DNA of 34,503 nt. Origin: Candidatus Fredericiella danica (lineage in GTDB: Bacteria > Chloroflexota > Anaerolineae > Caldilineales > Caldilineaceae). Of this stretch, positions 25,533 to 34,344 are shown piece by piece (the first letter of the stretch is position 1; each line of letters starts with the position of its first letter). Where the stretch lies: assembly GCA_016713335.1 (NCBI GenBank), contig JADJPH010000063.1, positions 1 through 34,503 of the forward strand. Direction: 5' to 3'. Position numbers and translations under genes: made by a program. Below the pieces are notes generated by a model. It did not search any database and was not told the origin of the DNA. It saw only the letters and a program-made list of their open reading frames with translations.

Positions 25533-26885
25533 GTGACTCATCTGTCTGGTAATCAAGGCCCCGGCGGGCAAATCCCACGCGGCGTTGCCGACTTTTTCTG
25601 GGAAGAAGCACAAGCCCGCCGCACCGCCGAAGCAAACCTGCTCAAACTCTTTCGCACCTGGGGCTACGGGGACGTGATCCCACCCGCGTTTGAATACGCC
25701 GGCACACTGACCGACCGCGGCAATCAGGCGCTCCAAGGCGAACTCTGCCGCTTCATCGACCGCGACGGCAGCATGTTGGCCCTCCGCGCCGATATGACAA
25801 TCGCCGTCGCCCGCCTCGTCGGCACGCGCCTTCATGACCGGCCCATGCCACAGCGATTCTGCTACGCCGGCAACGTCTTCCGCGATGTCGAGGCGCGCGC
25901 CGGCCAGCAGCGCGAGTTCTGGCAGGCCGGCATCGAATTGATCGGCAGCCATGCGCCCGATGCCGATGCGGAAGTGCTGGCACTCACCGCGCGGGCCTTG
26001 CAAGTCTCGGGCATCCCGGTCTTCCAGATCGTGCTTGGGCAGATGCAATACTTTTCCGGTATGCTCGAAGCACTGGCGCTTAATGAGGACAATCACTTAC
26101 GTCTTCAGGCAGCGATCGACCGCAACAGCGAAGCCCAGTTAGCGGCATTTCTTGAAACCGCCCAGTTGCCGGCCACACAACGCACCGCGTTGGAACGACT
26201 CACCCGCCTGAGCGGCCCTCATGTTGAAGAGATTCTGGCCGAGGCGCGCCGGCACGCCCTGAACCCAACCATGACCGGCGCAGTGGACAATCTTGCCGCC
26301 ATTCTTGACAGCCTGGCGGCGTTTGGCCTGCTTGACCACGTCACCCTCGACCTGACCGAAATCCATGACCTGGGCTATTACACCGGCATCACCTTCGAGG
26401 CGCTCGCACCAGGGCTGGGGTTTCCACTCGCCAGCGGCGGTCGCTACGATCACCTCGTGGGGACCTTTGGCGCCCCCCAACCTGCCGTCGGCGTGGCCTT
26501 TGGCATCGATCGCCTCCTGCTGGCCAGGCGCACACGGGCTGAACACCCTACTCACCCAGCCCCACTCGCCCCCGATCTGCTCGTCTCTACTCTGCATGAC
26601 GCCATTTGTCTGACGTTGGTCGAAGCACTGCGCGCCGCAGGACTCACCGTTGCCTACGATCTGGCACACGCCACCGGCGAGGCACTCGTGGCGAATGCGC
26701 GCAGCCAGGGCATCGCCAGCGCGTTGGAATGGCTGGGGGCAGCAGGCGCCCTCTACACCCTTACCGAAAATCCCGGCGACACCGCGGTGCAGACCATTCC
26801 GGCGACAGTTCTCCTGGAAACTCTTCTGAATCACCCAGCATTGCGACCGGTCGCATCTGGCGCTGCGGCAGGAGACCGGCCATGA
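25533..26885 (+). CDS. hisZ: ATP phosphoribosyltransferase regulatory subunit
   Basis: HisZ is a paralogue of histidyl-tRNA synthetase that lost aminoacylation and serves as the regulatory partner of short-form HisG. The 450-residue protein has the class II core: PRGVADFFWEEA, YGDVIPPAFEY, LRADMTIAVARL in place of a working motif 2, FRDVEARAGQQREFWQAGIELIG, LDLTEIHDLGYYTGITFE, SGGRYDHLVGTFG and VGVAFGIDRLLLA. The direct overlap with a short hisG supports HisZ over a true HisRS. The start is the GTG at 25533, as homology begins soon after it; the open frame upstream reads through the hairpin repeats and is not protein-like. The stop codon overlaps the hisG start (ATGA). Confidence 0.92.
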   Translation: MTHLSGNQGPGGQIPRGVADFFWEEAQARRTAEANLLKLFRTWGYGDVIPPAFEYAGTLTDRGNQALQGELCRFIDRDGSMLALRADMTIAVARLVGTRLHDRPMPQRFCYAGNVFRDVEARAGQQREFWQAGIELIGSHAPDADAEVLALTARALQVSGIPVFQIVLGQMQYFSGMLEALALNEDNHLRLQAAIDRNSEAQLAAFLETAQLPATQRTALERLTRLSGPHVEEILAEARRHALNPTMTGAVDNLAAILDSLAAFGLLDHVTLDLTEIHDLGYYTGITFEALAPGLGFPLASGGRYDHLVGTFGAPQPAVGVAFGIDRLLLARRTRAEHPTHPAPLAPDLLVSTLHDAICLTLVEALRAAGLTVAYDLAHATGEALVANARSQGIASALEWLGAAGALYTLTENPGDTAVQTIPATVLLETLLNHPALRPVASGAAAGDRP

Positions 26886-27543
26886 CGCACGCTGGAGATC
26901 TTGCCCCGGAATCGCTGCTTTTCGCACTCCCCAAAGGACGGATGGCCGACCAAACGCTGGAGTTGTTGCAGGCGGCGGGTCTGCCCTTGCCCGCGGGCGA
27001 TCAGGGCCGGCGCCTCATCCTGAACAGCACGGACGGCGCGCTGCGCTATGTCATGGCAAAGCCCGTCGATGTGCCCACTTATGTCGAGTATGGCGCCGCT
27101 GACCTGGGCGTATGCGGACTGGATACCCTGCGTGAGAGCCGCCGTCAGGTCTACGAACCGCTCCTCCTCCCATTTGGACGCTGTCGCTTGAGCCTGGCCG
27201 GACCGGCAGACCAGCCGGATGTCCCCCTCCGCTACGCCAGCCAACCCCGCGTTGCGACGAAATATCCAAACCTGACCGAAGAATTCTTTCGTGCGCGGGG
27301 GTCAACGCCGAAATCATCACGCTCAACGGCTCCGTCGAACTTGGCCCGCTGGTTGGCCTCGCCGACTATATCGTGGACCTGATCGAGACCGGCAGCACCC
27401 TCAAAGCCAACGGGCTCACCGAACTTCGCGTCATCATGCCGAGCCAGGCCGTTCTCATCGTCAACCGCGCCGCCTTTCACCTAAAAACCAATGCAGTGCA
27501 AAGCGTCCTGCACCATTTGCGCGCGGTGATACGGGATTCGTAG
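26882..27543 (+). CDS. hisG: ATP phosphoribosyltransferase, short form (frameshifted)
   Basis: This catalytic subunit performs the first step of histidine synthesis, joining ATP and PRPP. Motifs include LLFALPKGRMADQTLELL, ADLGVCGLDTLRE, RVATKYPNLTEEFF and, after the shift, LNGSVELGPLVGLADYIVDLIETGSTLKA, which holds the PRPP-binding loop. A G is missing in the GGGGG run near 27298: six Gs would restore FFRARGVNAEIITL. The length of about 220 residues is that of the short form, which lacks the C-terminal regulatory domain and needs HisZ. The start ATG overlaps the hisZ stop codon. Confidence 0.9.
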
Positions 27544-27582
27544 ATTGACAATTGACCATTGACCGTTGACAATTGACCATTA
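27544..27582. repeat. Five heptamer repeats, ACAATTG type (second locus)
   Basis: In register from 27548: ACAATTG, ACCATTG, ACCGTTG, ACAATTG, ACCATTA, with ATTG before them. They follow the hisG stop codon directly and end 40 nt before the epimerase start. Unit family, number and orientation match the locus at 14186-14220. Confidence 0.85.
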
Positions 27583-27622
27583 TTGCTCTTCCTTGCCAAA
27601 CCATACAGACGGTGCGCCCGCC

Positions 27623-28159
27623 ATGCCCGAGATAATCCCTTCCGCCCGCATTATGGGCGTCCGCTTTGTTCGCTTTCAAGCCCTCGGCGACGACCGTGGC
27701 CGCTTCTTTGAGACCTTTCGCAAACAGTGGTTTCCAGAACGAAGCTGGGAAATCGTCCAGACCAATCGCAGCGACAGCCGCGCCGGCGTGTTGCGCGGAC
27801 TCCACTACCATTTTCGCCAGGTAGACTATTGGCACGTCGTGCGGGGCGCCATCCGTGTCGGGCTTGCAGACCTGCGGCAGGACTCTCCCACGGTCGGGGC
27901 CAGTGAAGCGCTGGAAATCGGTGAAGCCAATGAGATGGGCGTCTTTCATTCCCTCCGGGTGGCGCACGGCTTTTACGCCTTGACCGACGCCACGCTCACC
28001 TATATCGTTGACAACTACTATGACGGCGCCGACGAACTGGGTGTCGCCTGGGACGATCCCGATCTCGCCGTGCCCTGGCACGTGAAATCGCCGATCCTAT
28101 CGCCACGCGACCAGCAGAACCCGCGGTGGAAAGCGATCACCGAGGACAAGAGGCCGTAA
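27623..28159 (+). CDS. rfbC: dTDP-4-dehydrorhamnose 3,5-epimerase (RmlC family)
   Basis: This cupin epimerase, 178 residues, is the usual family length; members invert C3 and C5 of a dTDP-4-keto-6-deoxyhexose. Visible are RFQALGDDRGRFFETFRKQWFP, the catalytic-His segment LRGLHYHF (about 59-66), the sheet VVRGAIRVGLADLRQDSPT, and VAHGFYALTDATLTYIVDNYYD with the active-site Tyr region. The start at 27623 is the ATG nearest to homology. The dTDP-rhamnose partners RmlA, B and D are not in the window. A role in cell-surface sugar synthesis is likely but the exact sugar is unknown. Confidence 0.85.
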   Translation: MPEIIPSARIMGVRFVRFQALGDDRGRFFETFRKQWFPERSWEIVQTNRSDSRAGVLRGLHYHFRQVDYWHVVRGAIRVGLADLRQDSPTVGASEALEIGEANEMGVFHSLRVAHGFYALTDATLTYIVDNYYDGADELGVAWDDPDLAVPWHVKSPILSPRDQQNPRWKAITEDKRP

Positions 28160-28198
28160 AGGTGATTCGTCGCCGCCAGCTCGCGAACAACGCAACAC

Positions 28199-28233
28199 GA
28201 GATCTCTGATCTCCAATCTCTGATTTGCAATAC
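28199..28233. repeat. Five degenerate heptamers, CCAATCT type
   Basis: GAGATCT, CTGATCT, CCAATCT, CTGATTT, GCAATAC lie in register over 35 nt, ending just before the ribosome site of mtnP. They are related to the arrays at 15142-15211. The last unit is a weak match. Confidence 0.6.
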
Positions 28234-28247
28234 GCTCAGGAGCACCC

Positions 28248-29142
28248 ATGTCCTCACCCATCCGCATCGGCGTCATTGGTGGCAGTGGCGTCTATCATAT
28301 CGAACAGCTGACCGATATCGAGGAGCGCGTCGTCGAGACGCCTTTCGGATCGCCGTCGGACGCCTACATCCTTGGCACGATCAATGGGCAGCGCGTCGCA
28401 TTCCTGGCGCGCCATGGTCGCGGCCATCGCATCAATCCCAGCCGTGTCAACTATCGCGCCAACATCTACGGCTTCAAACAGTTGGGCGTGGAGTATCTGA
28501 TCGGCGTCAGCGCCTGCGGCAGTCTCCAGGAGGAGGTGGCGCCCGGTCATATCGTGATCCCAGACCAGCTCTTCGACCGCACGCATGGCCGCAAAGCCAG
28601 TTTCTTTGATGATCCGGCGGCCAACACCGGCGGGCTGGTGGTCCACATCAACGTCGCGGATCCATTCTGCCCCGCCCTCAGCGAAATCTGCTACCAGGCG
28701 GTGAAAGCGACCGGCAAACCGGTGCACAAAGGGGGCAGCTTCGTCACCATCGAGGGGCCGCGCTTCAGCACCAAGATTGAAAGCCGGATCTTCCGCAGTT
28801 GGGGACTTGACATCATCGGCATGACCACGACGCCTGAAGCCCAGTTGGCGCGAAGCCGAGATGAGCTACGCCGTGATCGCCCATGTCACGGACTATGATG
28901 CTTGGCATGAGAGCAAAGAACCGGTCACCGTGGAGATGGTGATCAAGACCCTGCTTGAGAACGCCGATGCGGCCAAAGTCGCGGTCGTCAACGCCATCGA
29001 TCTCCTGGCTGATGCCGGCCCAAGTCCCTATGCCAACGCTCTGGCCGACGCCTTTATCACCTCCAAAGCCGCCGTCGTACCCGAAGTCGTCGAACGGCTC
29101 AATCTCCTCATTGGGAGATATTTCGCAGAAGGCAACTGGTAG
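28248..29142 (+). CDS. mtnP: S-methyl-5'-thioadenosine phosphorylase (frameshifted)
   Basis: This enzyme splits methylthioadenosine with phosphate into adenine and methylthioribose-1-phosphate; some members also accept 5'-deoxyadenosine. Family marks are IGVIGGSGVYHIE, LARHGRGHRINPSRVNYRANIY, GVSACGSLQEEVAPG, the purine-site IEGPRFSTKIE and IGMTTTPEAQLARE. A base missing near 28850 moves the frame; MSYAVIAHVTDYDAWHESKE continues the protein in the next one. Total length is about 298 residues. The ATG at 28248 has AGGAG 6 nt upstream. It leads a three-gene operon with an aldolase homologue and a sugar kinase (gaps of 24 and 16 nt). Confidence 0.9.
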
Positions 29143-29166
29143 GTATCAGCAAGCAAAGGAGTCTCG

Positions 29167-30063
29167 ATGCCACTTGCAGCGATGCAGGGCGTCCTTGCCC
29201 ATGCCCTGCGCCACGGATACGCCGTCGGCTACTTCGAGAGTTGGGATCTGTATTCGCTTGAAGGTGCGCTGGAGGCAGCCGAGGCGACCCGCTCACCGGC
29301 CATCATCGGCTTTGGCGGCGCCGTCACCAATCCGGCTTGGCTCGAACAGAACGGAATCGAAGCGCTCGCCAGTTTATCGATCTGCCTGGCGCAGCGTGCA
29401 ACCGTGCCCACCGCGGTGATCTTCAATGAGGCGCAGACCTTCGAACAGGCAATTCGTGGGCTCAAAGCCGGCTGCAACGCCCTGATGGTCGACAGCTCCA
29501 ACTTGCCGCCGGCACAGCATCAGGAGGTCACGGCGCGATTGGCGACCGCAGCGCACGCTGTCGGCGTAGCCGTCGAGGCCAACTGGGCCATCTCGCCAAT
29601 GCCGCGGATCCCTCGCATCATGCAGCCCCCCACCGACCCAGCCGACGCGGCAGCCTTCGTGGCTGCGACCGGGATCGACGCCCTGGCCGTGGCCATTGGC
29701 AACGTGCACTTGCTGGCGCAGGGGGAGGCCACCGTCGATCTGGATTTGCTTGCCCGCATCCATGCCGCCACGCCGGTCCCGCTGGTTATCCATGGCGGCA
29801 CCGGCTTTCCGCGTGCTGCGATTCGTGATGCCATCCGGCATGGCGTTGCCAAATTCAACATCGGCACCATGCTCAAACAGGCGTTCTTCGACGGCGTACG
29901 CGACGCCGCAAACCAACCGGCCACCCCCGGCAGCACCATCCATGACCGTATCGGCTCACGCGACTCGGCGGACATTCAACTGCAGGGCAAAGAGCGGATG
30001 AAGTCGAAAATACTGGAGCTCATCGAACGATATGGCAGCGCCGGCATGGCCGACCGCTGGTGA
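29167..30063 (+). CDS. Class II (FbaA/GatY-like) aldolase homologue with altered active site
   Basis: This is a 298-residue TIM-barrel protein of the zinc-dependent ketose-bisphosphate aldolase family. Conserved parts are the GYFESWDLYSLEGALEAAE start, AIGNVH (about 176-181) and LVIHGGTGFP (about 204-213), which supply two His metal ligands, and the phosphate-binding FNIGTMLKQAF. The usual HLDH segment, with the catalytic Asp and a zinc His, is replaced by IFNE (about residues 85-88): Asp becomes Asn and His becomes Glu. So it may use other chemistry or another substrate. It has an AAAGGAG ribosome site. Its place between mtnP and a PfkB kinase suggests cleavage of a methylthioribose- or 5-deoxyribose-derived phosphate. 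Confidence 0.8.
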   Translation: MPLAAMQGVLAHALRHGYAVGYFESWDLYSLEGALEAAEATRSPAIIGFGGAVTNPAWLEQNGIEALASLSICLAQRATVPTAVIFNEAQTFEQAIRGLKAGCNALMVDSSNLPPAQHQEVTARLATAAHAVGVAVEANWAISPMPRIPRIMQPPTDPADAAAFVAATGIDALAVAIGNVHLLAQGEATVDLDLLARIHAATPVPLVIHGGTGFPRAAIRDAIRHGVAKFNIGTMLKQAFFDGVRDAANQPATPGSTIHDRIGSRDSADIQLQGKERMKSKILELIERYGSAGMADRW

Positions 30064-30079
30064 CCCGGAGGAACTCACG

Positions 30080-31060
30080 ATGAGCCAAATCCAAAACCAA
30101 ACCGCGCCAGAGGTGGTCTGCGCCGGCATCCTGGTCGCCGACATCTTCGCACCGCCCCTGCCAAGACTGCCGCAGGAAGGCGAATTGCTGAAGGTGGATG
30201 ATTTCTTGATGACGGTTGGCGGCTGTGCTGCCAACACCGGCGCCGATCTCGCCAGGCTCGGCGTGCGTGCTGCCGTCATGGGCAAGGTGGGGGAGGACAT
30301 TTTTGGCGATTTCGTCATCAACGACCTGGCGCACAAGGGGCTGGATGCCGCCCACATCCGCCGATCCGAGACCTACGGCACCTCGCGCACCGTCATCCTG
30401 CCGGTGATCGGCCAGGACCGGCGCTACATCCACACGGTGGGCGCCAACGCTGATTTCACACCGGCGGATCTGGACCTCGACACGGTCATGGCGGCGCGGG
30501 TCTTCTACGTGGGGGGCTATCTGTTGGCGCCGGCATTGACGGCGGCGGCGCTGGCCGAGATCTTCCAGTTGGCCCAGCAGCGTGGCGTACAAACGGTCCT
30601 CGATGTGGCGGGCGTTGGGGCCTCCAGTGACCTGGAAGCGTTGCGGCCCATCCTTCCGCACACCGATGTTTTTCTTCCCAATGACGACGAGGCTTTGCTC
30701 TTGACCGGCGAGCGTGACCCGCTGCGCCAGGCGCAGATCTTCCTCGACCTTGGTGCGCGGGTTGCCGGGATCACCCTGGGCGCGCAGGGTGCCATCGTGC
30801 GGACCGCGCAAGATACCGTGCGTGCCGGCGTCTATCCCGTCGACGTGGTCGACCCATCGGGCAGTGGTGATGCGTTCGATGCGGGCTTCATTGTGGGCAT
30901 GCTTGAAGGCTGGTCGCTGGCGCGCACGGTGGCATTCGCCGCCGCAGCGGGCGCCTGCGCCTGCACCGCCCTCGGCTGCACCGCCGGGGTCCGAACGCGA
31001 GCAGAGACAGAAGCGTTCATCCGCAACCACGCATCGATTCTTACTGCGCCGGACGCATAA
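30080..31060 (+). CDS. PfkB family carbohydrate kinase
   Basis: This is a ribokinase-like sugar or nucleoside kinase of 326 residues. Signature 1 is GGCAANTGADLARLG (about 48-62) and signature 2 is DPSGSGDAFDAGF (about 254-266), with the anion-hole GSGD and its catalytic Asp. Other family marks are GKVGEDIFGDF, the acceptor-side TSRTVILP, and FLPNDDEA. The substrate cannot be read from sequence. In this operon it may phosphorylate a sugar made by, or entering, the mtnP/aldolase route. GGAGG lies 9 nt before the ATG. A weak GTCAGG/CCTGAC hairpin follows at 31088-31113. Confidence 0.88.
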   Translation: MSQIQNQTAPEVVCAGILVADIFAPPLPRLPQEGELLKVDDFLMTVGGCAANTGADLARLGVRAAVMGKVGEDIFGDFVINDLAHKGLDAAHIRRSETYGTSRTVILPVIGQDRRYIHTVGANADFTPADLDLDTVMAARVFYVGGYLLAPALTAAALAEIFQLAQQRGVQTVLDVAGVGASSDLEALRPILPHTDVFLPNDDEALLLTGERDPLRQAQIFLDLGARVAGITLGAQGAIVRTAQDTVRAGVYPVDVVDPSGSGDAFDAGFIVGMLEGWSLARTVAFAAAAGACACTALGCTAGVRTRAETEAFIRNHASILTAPDA

Positions 31061-31680
31061 ATCGGCGGTCGCTCAGGGCAATGCTCAGTCAGGTTGAGCC
31101 AATTCATCCTGACCTTCCTTGAATCCCAGAAGTCCCAGTTCAGGCAGCAAGTGCCTCCGCCAGTGGCCGCGGTTGCGTGCGTCGCACTGGCCCAACACTA
31201 TCCATCGAACGCACAACTCGCGGCCAGTGCGTCGCACGCAACCGCTAATGAACCTACCCCGCGTTGTTTCCGCGCCAGGTGCGACGCACAGTGCACAGGT
31301 TGGACGTTCGGCCACCGTCATTGGCACCGTGCAACGCACCGCCGGGCCGCCTCGCCCGTCGCACTGGCCCACCCCAACCTATCAAGCGCACAACTTGCAG
31401 CCAGTGCGCGCACGCACCCGCCCGGCGCTGCCCCGTTGCCTCGGCGCCCACCGCGCGGGCGTCGATTTGCGCCGGCGGCCGGCGCACTGCGGGCAGAGCC
31501 GTTCGTCGTTTACGACAACCCACCGTTCCATGCGAATGGTGTGCGCCACGCTGTTCTCCCATCACACGGTGACCGCACCGGCCAAAAAAACGCCGCGGCC
31601 GGCGCACGGCGTTCGCGACGCTCGATGCGGAGGTATGCTGTTGTTTGGGTATCACAGTGCGGCGGGGTGCGGGTACCAGA
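31061..31680. repeat. Intergenic region rich in inverted repeats
   Basis: No credible gene is found in 620 nt. At 31101-31146 runs a degenerate ATCCTG/ATCCCAG-type repeat. Then comes a 24-bp inverted repeat with one mismatch (31169-31192 against 31222-31245, 29-nt loop) and a related hairpin at 31360-31408. Both enclose a CGCACAA loop on a small stem whose second base pair differs compensatorily (CGA/TCG in the first, CAAG/CTTG in the second). GCCAGTG or its complement occurs five times. A third palindrome-like GTGCGACGCAC lies at 31279-31290. From 31420 to 31583 I see only GC-rich, non-coding sequence. Confidence 0.65.
31584..31613 (-). terminator. Intrinsic terminator of the STAND-TPR gene
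   Basis: On the minus strand AACGCCG (31613-31607) pairs with CGGCGTT (31595-31589) around an 11-nt GC-rich loop and is followed by five more Ts. It lies about 70 nt beyond the stop codon of the minus-strand gene. Confidence 0.75.
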
Positions 31681-34262
31681 TCAGGAGGCTTGCTGGCGGC
31701 GCAGTTCACGCACCCTTTCAAGCGTTGTTCGATCTCTTTCTAAGTTGGGATGACCAACGGCTTCATCAAAATCCACAGCAAGTTCTAGTTCACGTTCAGT
31801 GTCCATAAGTCGGCCCAATGTTTGCATAGGCCATCGCCATATTGTAATGAATTATGGCTTCATTCCAGCGGGCACCAACTTGGCGAAAAAGTACTTGTGC
31901 CTCTTTGTAGTACACCAACGCCTGAGCTTGATCCTCCAAGACTGCGTAGACAGCACCGATGTTCGCCAATGTCGTTGCCTCACTGGCCTTACCCCCAACT
32001 TGCCGAACAAGTACTAACGCATTGTTGTAGTAGTCTAGTGCCTGTGTTTGATCGCCCAGAGTCGAATATACATTCCCGACATTCGTCAAAGTTGTGGCTT
32101 CTCCTGCTCTGTCCCCAACCCGCCTTAGAAGCGGCAGCGCCTCGTTCAAGTACGCTAATGCTTGTACCAAGTCCCCAAATGGGAGTAAACAATCCCGATA
32201 TTCGTGGTGTCGCTGCCTCTCCGGCTTTGTCCCCGATCTGCCGTCGAATTGCCAGCGCCCTCAGCGTAATACGCCAGTGCCTGAGCTTTGTCGCCAAGAG
32301 CGGAATATGCCGCACCCATATTAGTCAGCGTCAATGCTTCACCAGCTTTGTCCCCAACCTGCCGCTGAAGCGGCAGTGCCTTTCGTAATATGCTAGTGCC
32401 TGAGACTCCTCGCCCAAGGCTGAATGTACGGTACCAATGTTCGTCAGCGCCATGGCAATACCAGCGTCATCCTGAACCTCAGAGAGTAGGGGTAGCGCAT
32501 CCTCAAAATATCTGAGTGCCTGCCCTTGGTCTCCTAGATCGGAATAGGCTGTGCCGATATTCAATAGCGCCGTAGCCTCGCCCGAATGATCATTACTCAA
32601 TCTCCATATCGACAACGACCCGGCGTAACATGTCAATGCCTGCTCTTTGTTTCCTAGGTCTGCATGGACATTGCCCATGTTCATCAGCGCTGTTGCCTCT
32701 CCAACTCCGTCAGCAACCTTTCCGTAGAATTGGCAGCGCCTCATTGTAGTAAGCTAGTGCCTGCTCTTTATCTCCTAGGGAAGAATAGACAACACCCATA
32801 TTCGTTGAGGCACTGGCGGCGGTGTGGTCATCACCATGCGCCTTCGCATAGGATACTACCCGCGCGCCCATGAAAGATGTTCATGACAAAGCCTTCGACG
32901 AACAAGATAGGTAACGATTGCCCCATGAAAGTAACTAGTCGCTCGCTATCGTCAGGAATCTGCTCCCATGCATATCGTATCTGTGGCCAGATGGACTCGA
33001 TATGGCGCCAGTTGGCGCGGTCCCTGTCAACTTGTGCCATATAGTACACGCTATGGCGGACCGAAGCGTCTTTTTGCGTTGCCGGAGTTGCTAAGGCGTG
33101 CACTACTTGATGAACTGCAAGTTCACTGTCTTCTGTGATCTCGACTAGGTTACGTGCTACAAGTAACCCTAACTTTTCGGTGTCAGCCCCGGCGACGACT
33201 GCCGCAGCATCAACGTCAAAGCTCGCCGGTTTCGGTGCAAACGCGCCAAGCGCATAAAAGACGTCTTCGCAATCAGGATTCGTGCGCCCCAAATCCTCGA
33301 TGCTCAACCGGAGCACGGCCTCTAGCGTCTCAACTTCGCCAGTCAGAGAGCCTAGCCGCCGCTTTGCCAGTGCCATGCGCTCAGCAACACTCCCCATTCG
33401 CTCGATTGCCTGCCTACTTGCCTTCTGCAACTTGGACCGGCTCGGCATCCCAAGATAGCCACCGACCAGTTCAACGGCCAGCGGGAGCCCGCCCAGTGGA
33501 TCCGCCAACGACTGTGCGCCCAATGGATCTCACGCACGCTTCCGGCGCCAGTGCCTGGAGTAGTTCCCAGGCGGGGGTATCACCAAGCACAGGCACCTTG
33601 ACTGCCTGGCCGGCGCCGACAAATGTGCGGGCGATCTCCTCATTTCTTGTCGTCATCAGATGCGAGATGCCCGGTCCGCTGCACCGCAACGCCTCGGCAG
33701 CCTCTACTTGCCAAGCGTCGTCAATCACCACCAGCACCCGCTTTCCCGCAAGCGCCGAACTCGATGCTCCTGCCTCCGGCCGGCATCGATACCTCGTCGA
33801 GGTTCGCCCCGACCGCATCCGCCCATGCTGCCTGAATACTGGCAATATCCGGATTGGTGCCGAGGCCCGCCCACAGCACACCGTCCCTAAAGTGCGTCCG
33901 CACCCGTTCGTCATAGCCCAAAAGAATCGCCAGTGTGGTCTTTCCAACGCCGGCAGCCCGTCCGTTGACAATGCTGGCGATTTGCCAGCAATCAACCGCT
34001 GCACCAGGTCGTCGAGCAGGTTGGTCACGGCCAACCACCAAGTTCTGGCCTGGCGGGCACCCCAATCCACAATGGCGGCCGTTCTTCCCGGTGGAAGATA
34101 GACGCGAATATCCCTTCCCGATCACCACGTTCCTGGCGTTCGGCCCGACGTTCGCAACGATTGCATCGCCGCCTGCGCTGACTGAATTGAGAGATAGGTT
34201 TGCTTGCGAAGAATCTGTGGTTCAGCATCAGGGGAAGATGCCGACGCTGCATTGTCTTCCAT
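31681..34262 (-). CDS. STAND (NB-ARC-like) ATPase with TPR repeats, heavily frameshifted
   Basis: This is a signal-transduction NTPase of about 855 residues. From the ATG at 34262 an N-terminal part of about 90 residues has no known effector domain. Then come the P-loop GVGKTTLAILLG (near 33940), Walker B RVLVVIDDAW (near 33735) and the GLPL motif GGLPLAVELVGGYLG (near 33480), a winged-helix region, and about eight TPR units at a spacing near 120 bp (about 32870-31850), each like LGDQTQALDYYNNAL. The tail is DTERELELAVDFDEAVGHP and RVRELRRQQAS. The frame changes at least six times, so it is either a decaying gene or badly sequenced. TPRs probably sense a ligand or partner and drive nucleotide-dependent assembly. 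Confidence 0.75.
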
Positions 34263-34293
34263 GGGAGCGATCCATGCTGTGCGTTAACAGGGA

Positions 34294-34312
34294 CAGGACC
34301 AGGCTTGTCCTG
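34294..34312. promoter_or_regulatory. Inverted repeat at the STAND gene start of transcription
   Basis: CAGGAC and GTCCTG flank a 7-nt spacer just downstream of the -10 box. This could be an operator or a 5'-leader hairpin. Confidence 0.35.
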
Positions 34313-34317
34313 CTCCT

Positions 34318-34344
34318 ATTGTACTGTCACTACCCCCCTGTCAA
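34318..34344 (-). promoter_or_regulatory. Candidate promoter of the STAND-TPR gene
   Basis: TTGACA (34344-34339) and TACAAT (34323-34318) are near-consensus boxes, but the spacer is only 15 nt. It contains a run of six Gs where bases may be missing. The leader would be about 50 nt. Confidence 0.45.

Noticed and set aside
25533..26885. Histidyl-tRNA synthetase
   Set aside because: It overlaps a short-form hisG and its motif regions are altered in the HisZ manner, so the regulatory subunit is the better call.
30020..31030. 336-codon minus-strand frame opposite the PfkB kinase
   Set aside because: The plus strand has both PfkB signatures and a ribosome site; the antisense frame has no family features.
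31088..31113. Terminator after the PfkB kinase
   Set aside because: A 6-bp stem with a 14-nt loop and no T run is too weak to call.
31160..31420. Firm call of an integron cassette array
   Set aside because: Only two imperfect sites, no integrase and no cassette gene between them; kept as a hypothesis only.
31119..31808. Plus-strand coding frames in the inverted-repeat region
   Set aside because: Three frames stay open through the same GC-rich bases; none has coding-like composition, and the hairpins and terminator explain the sequence better.
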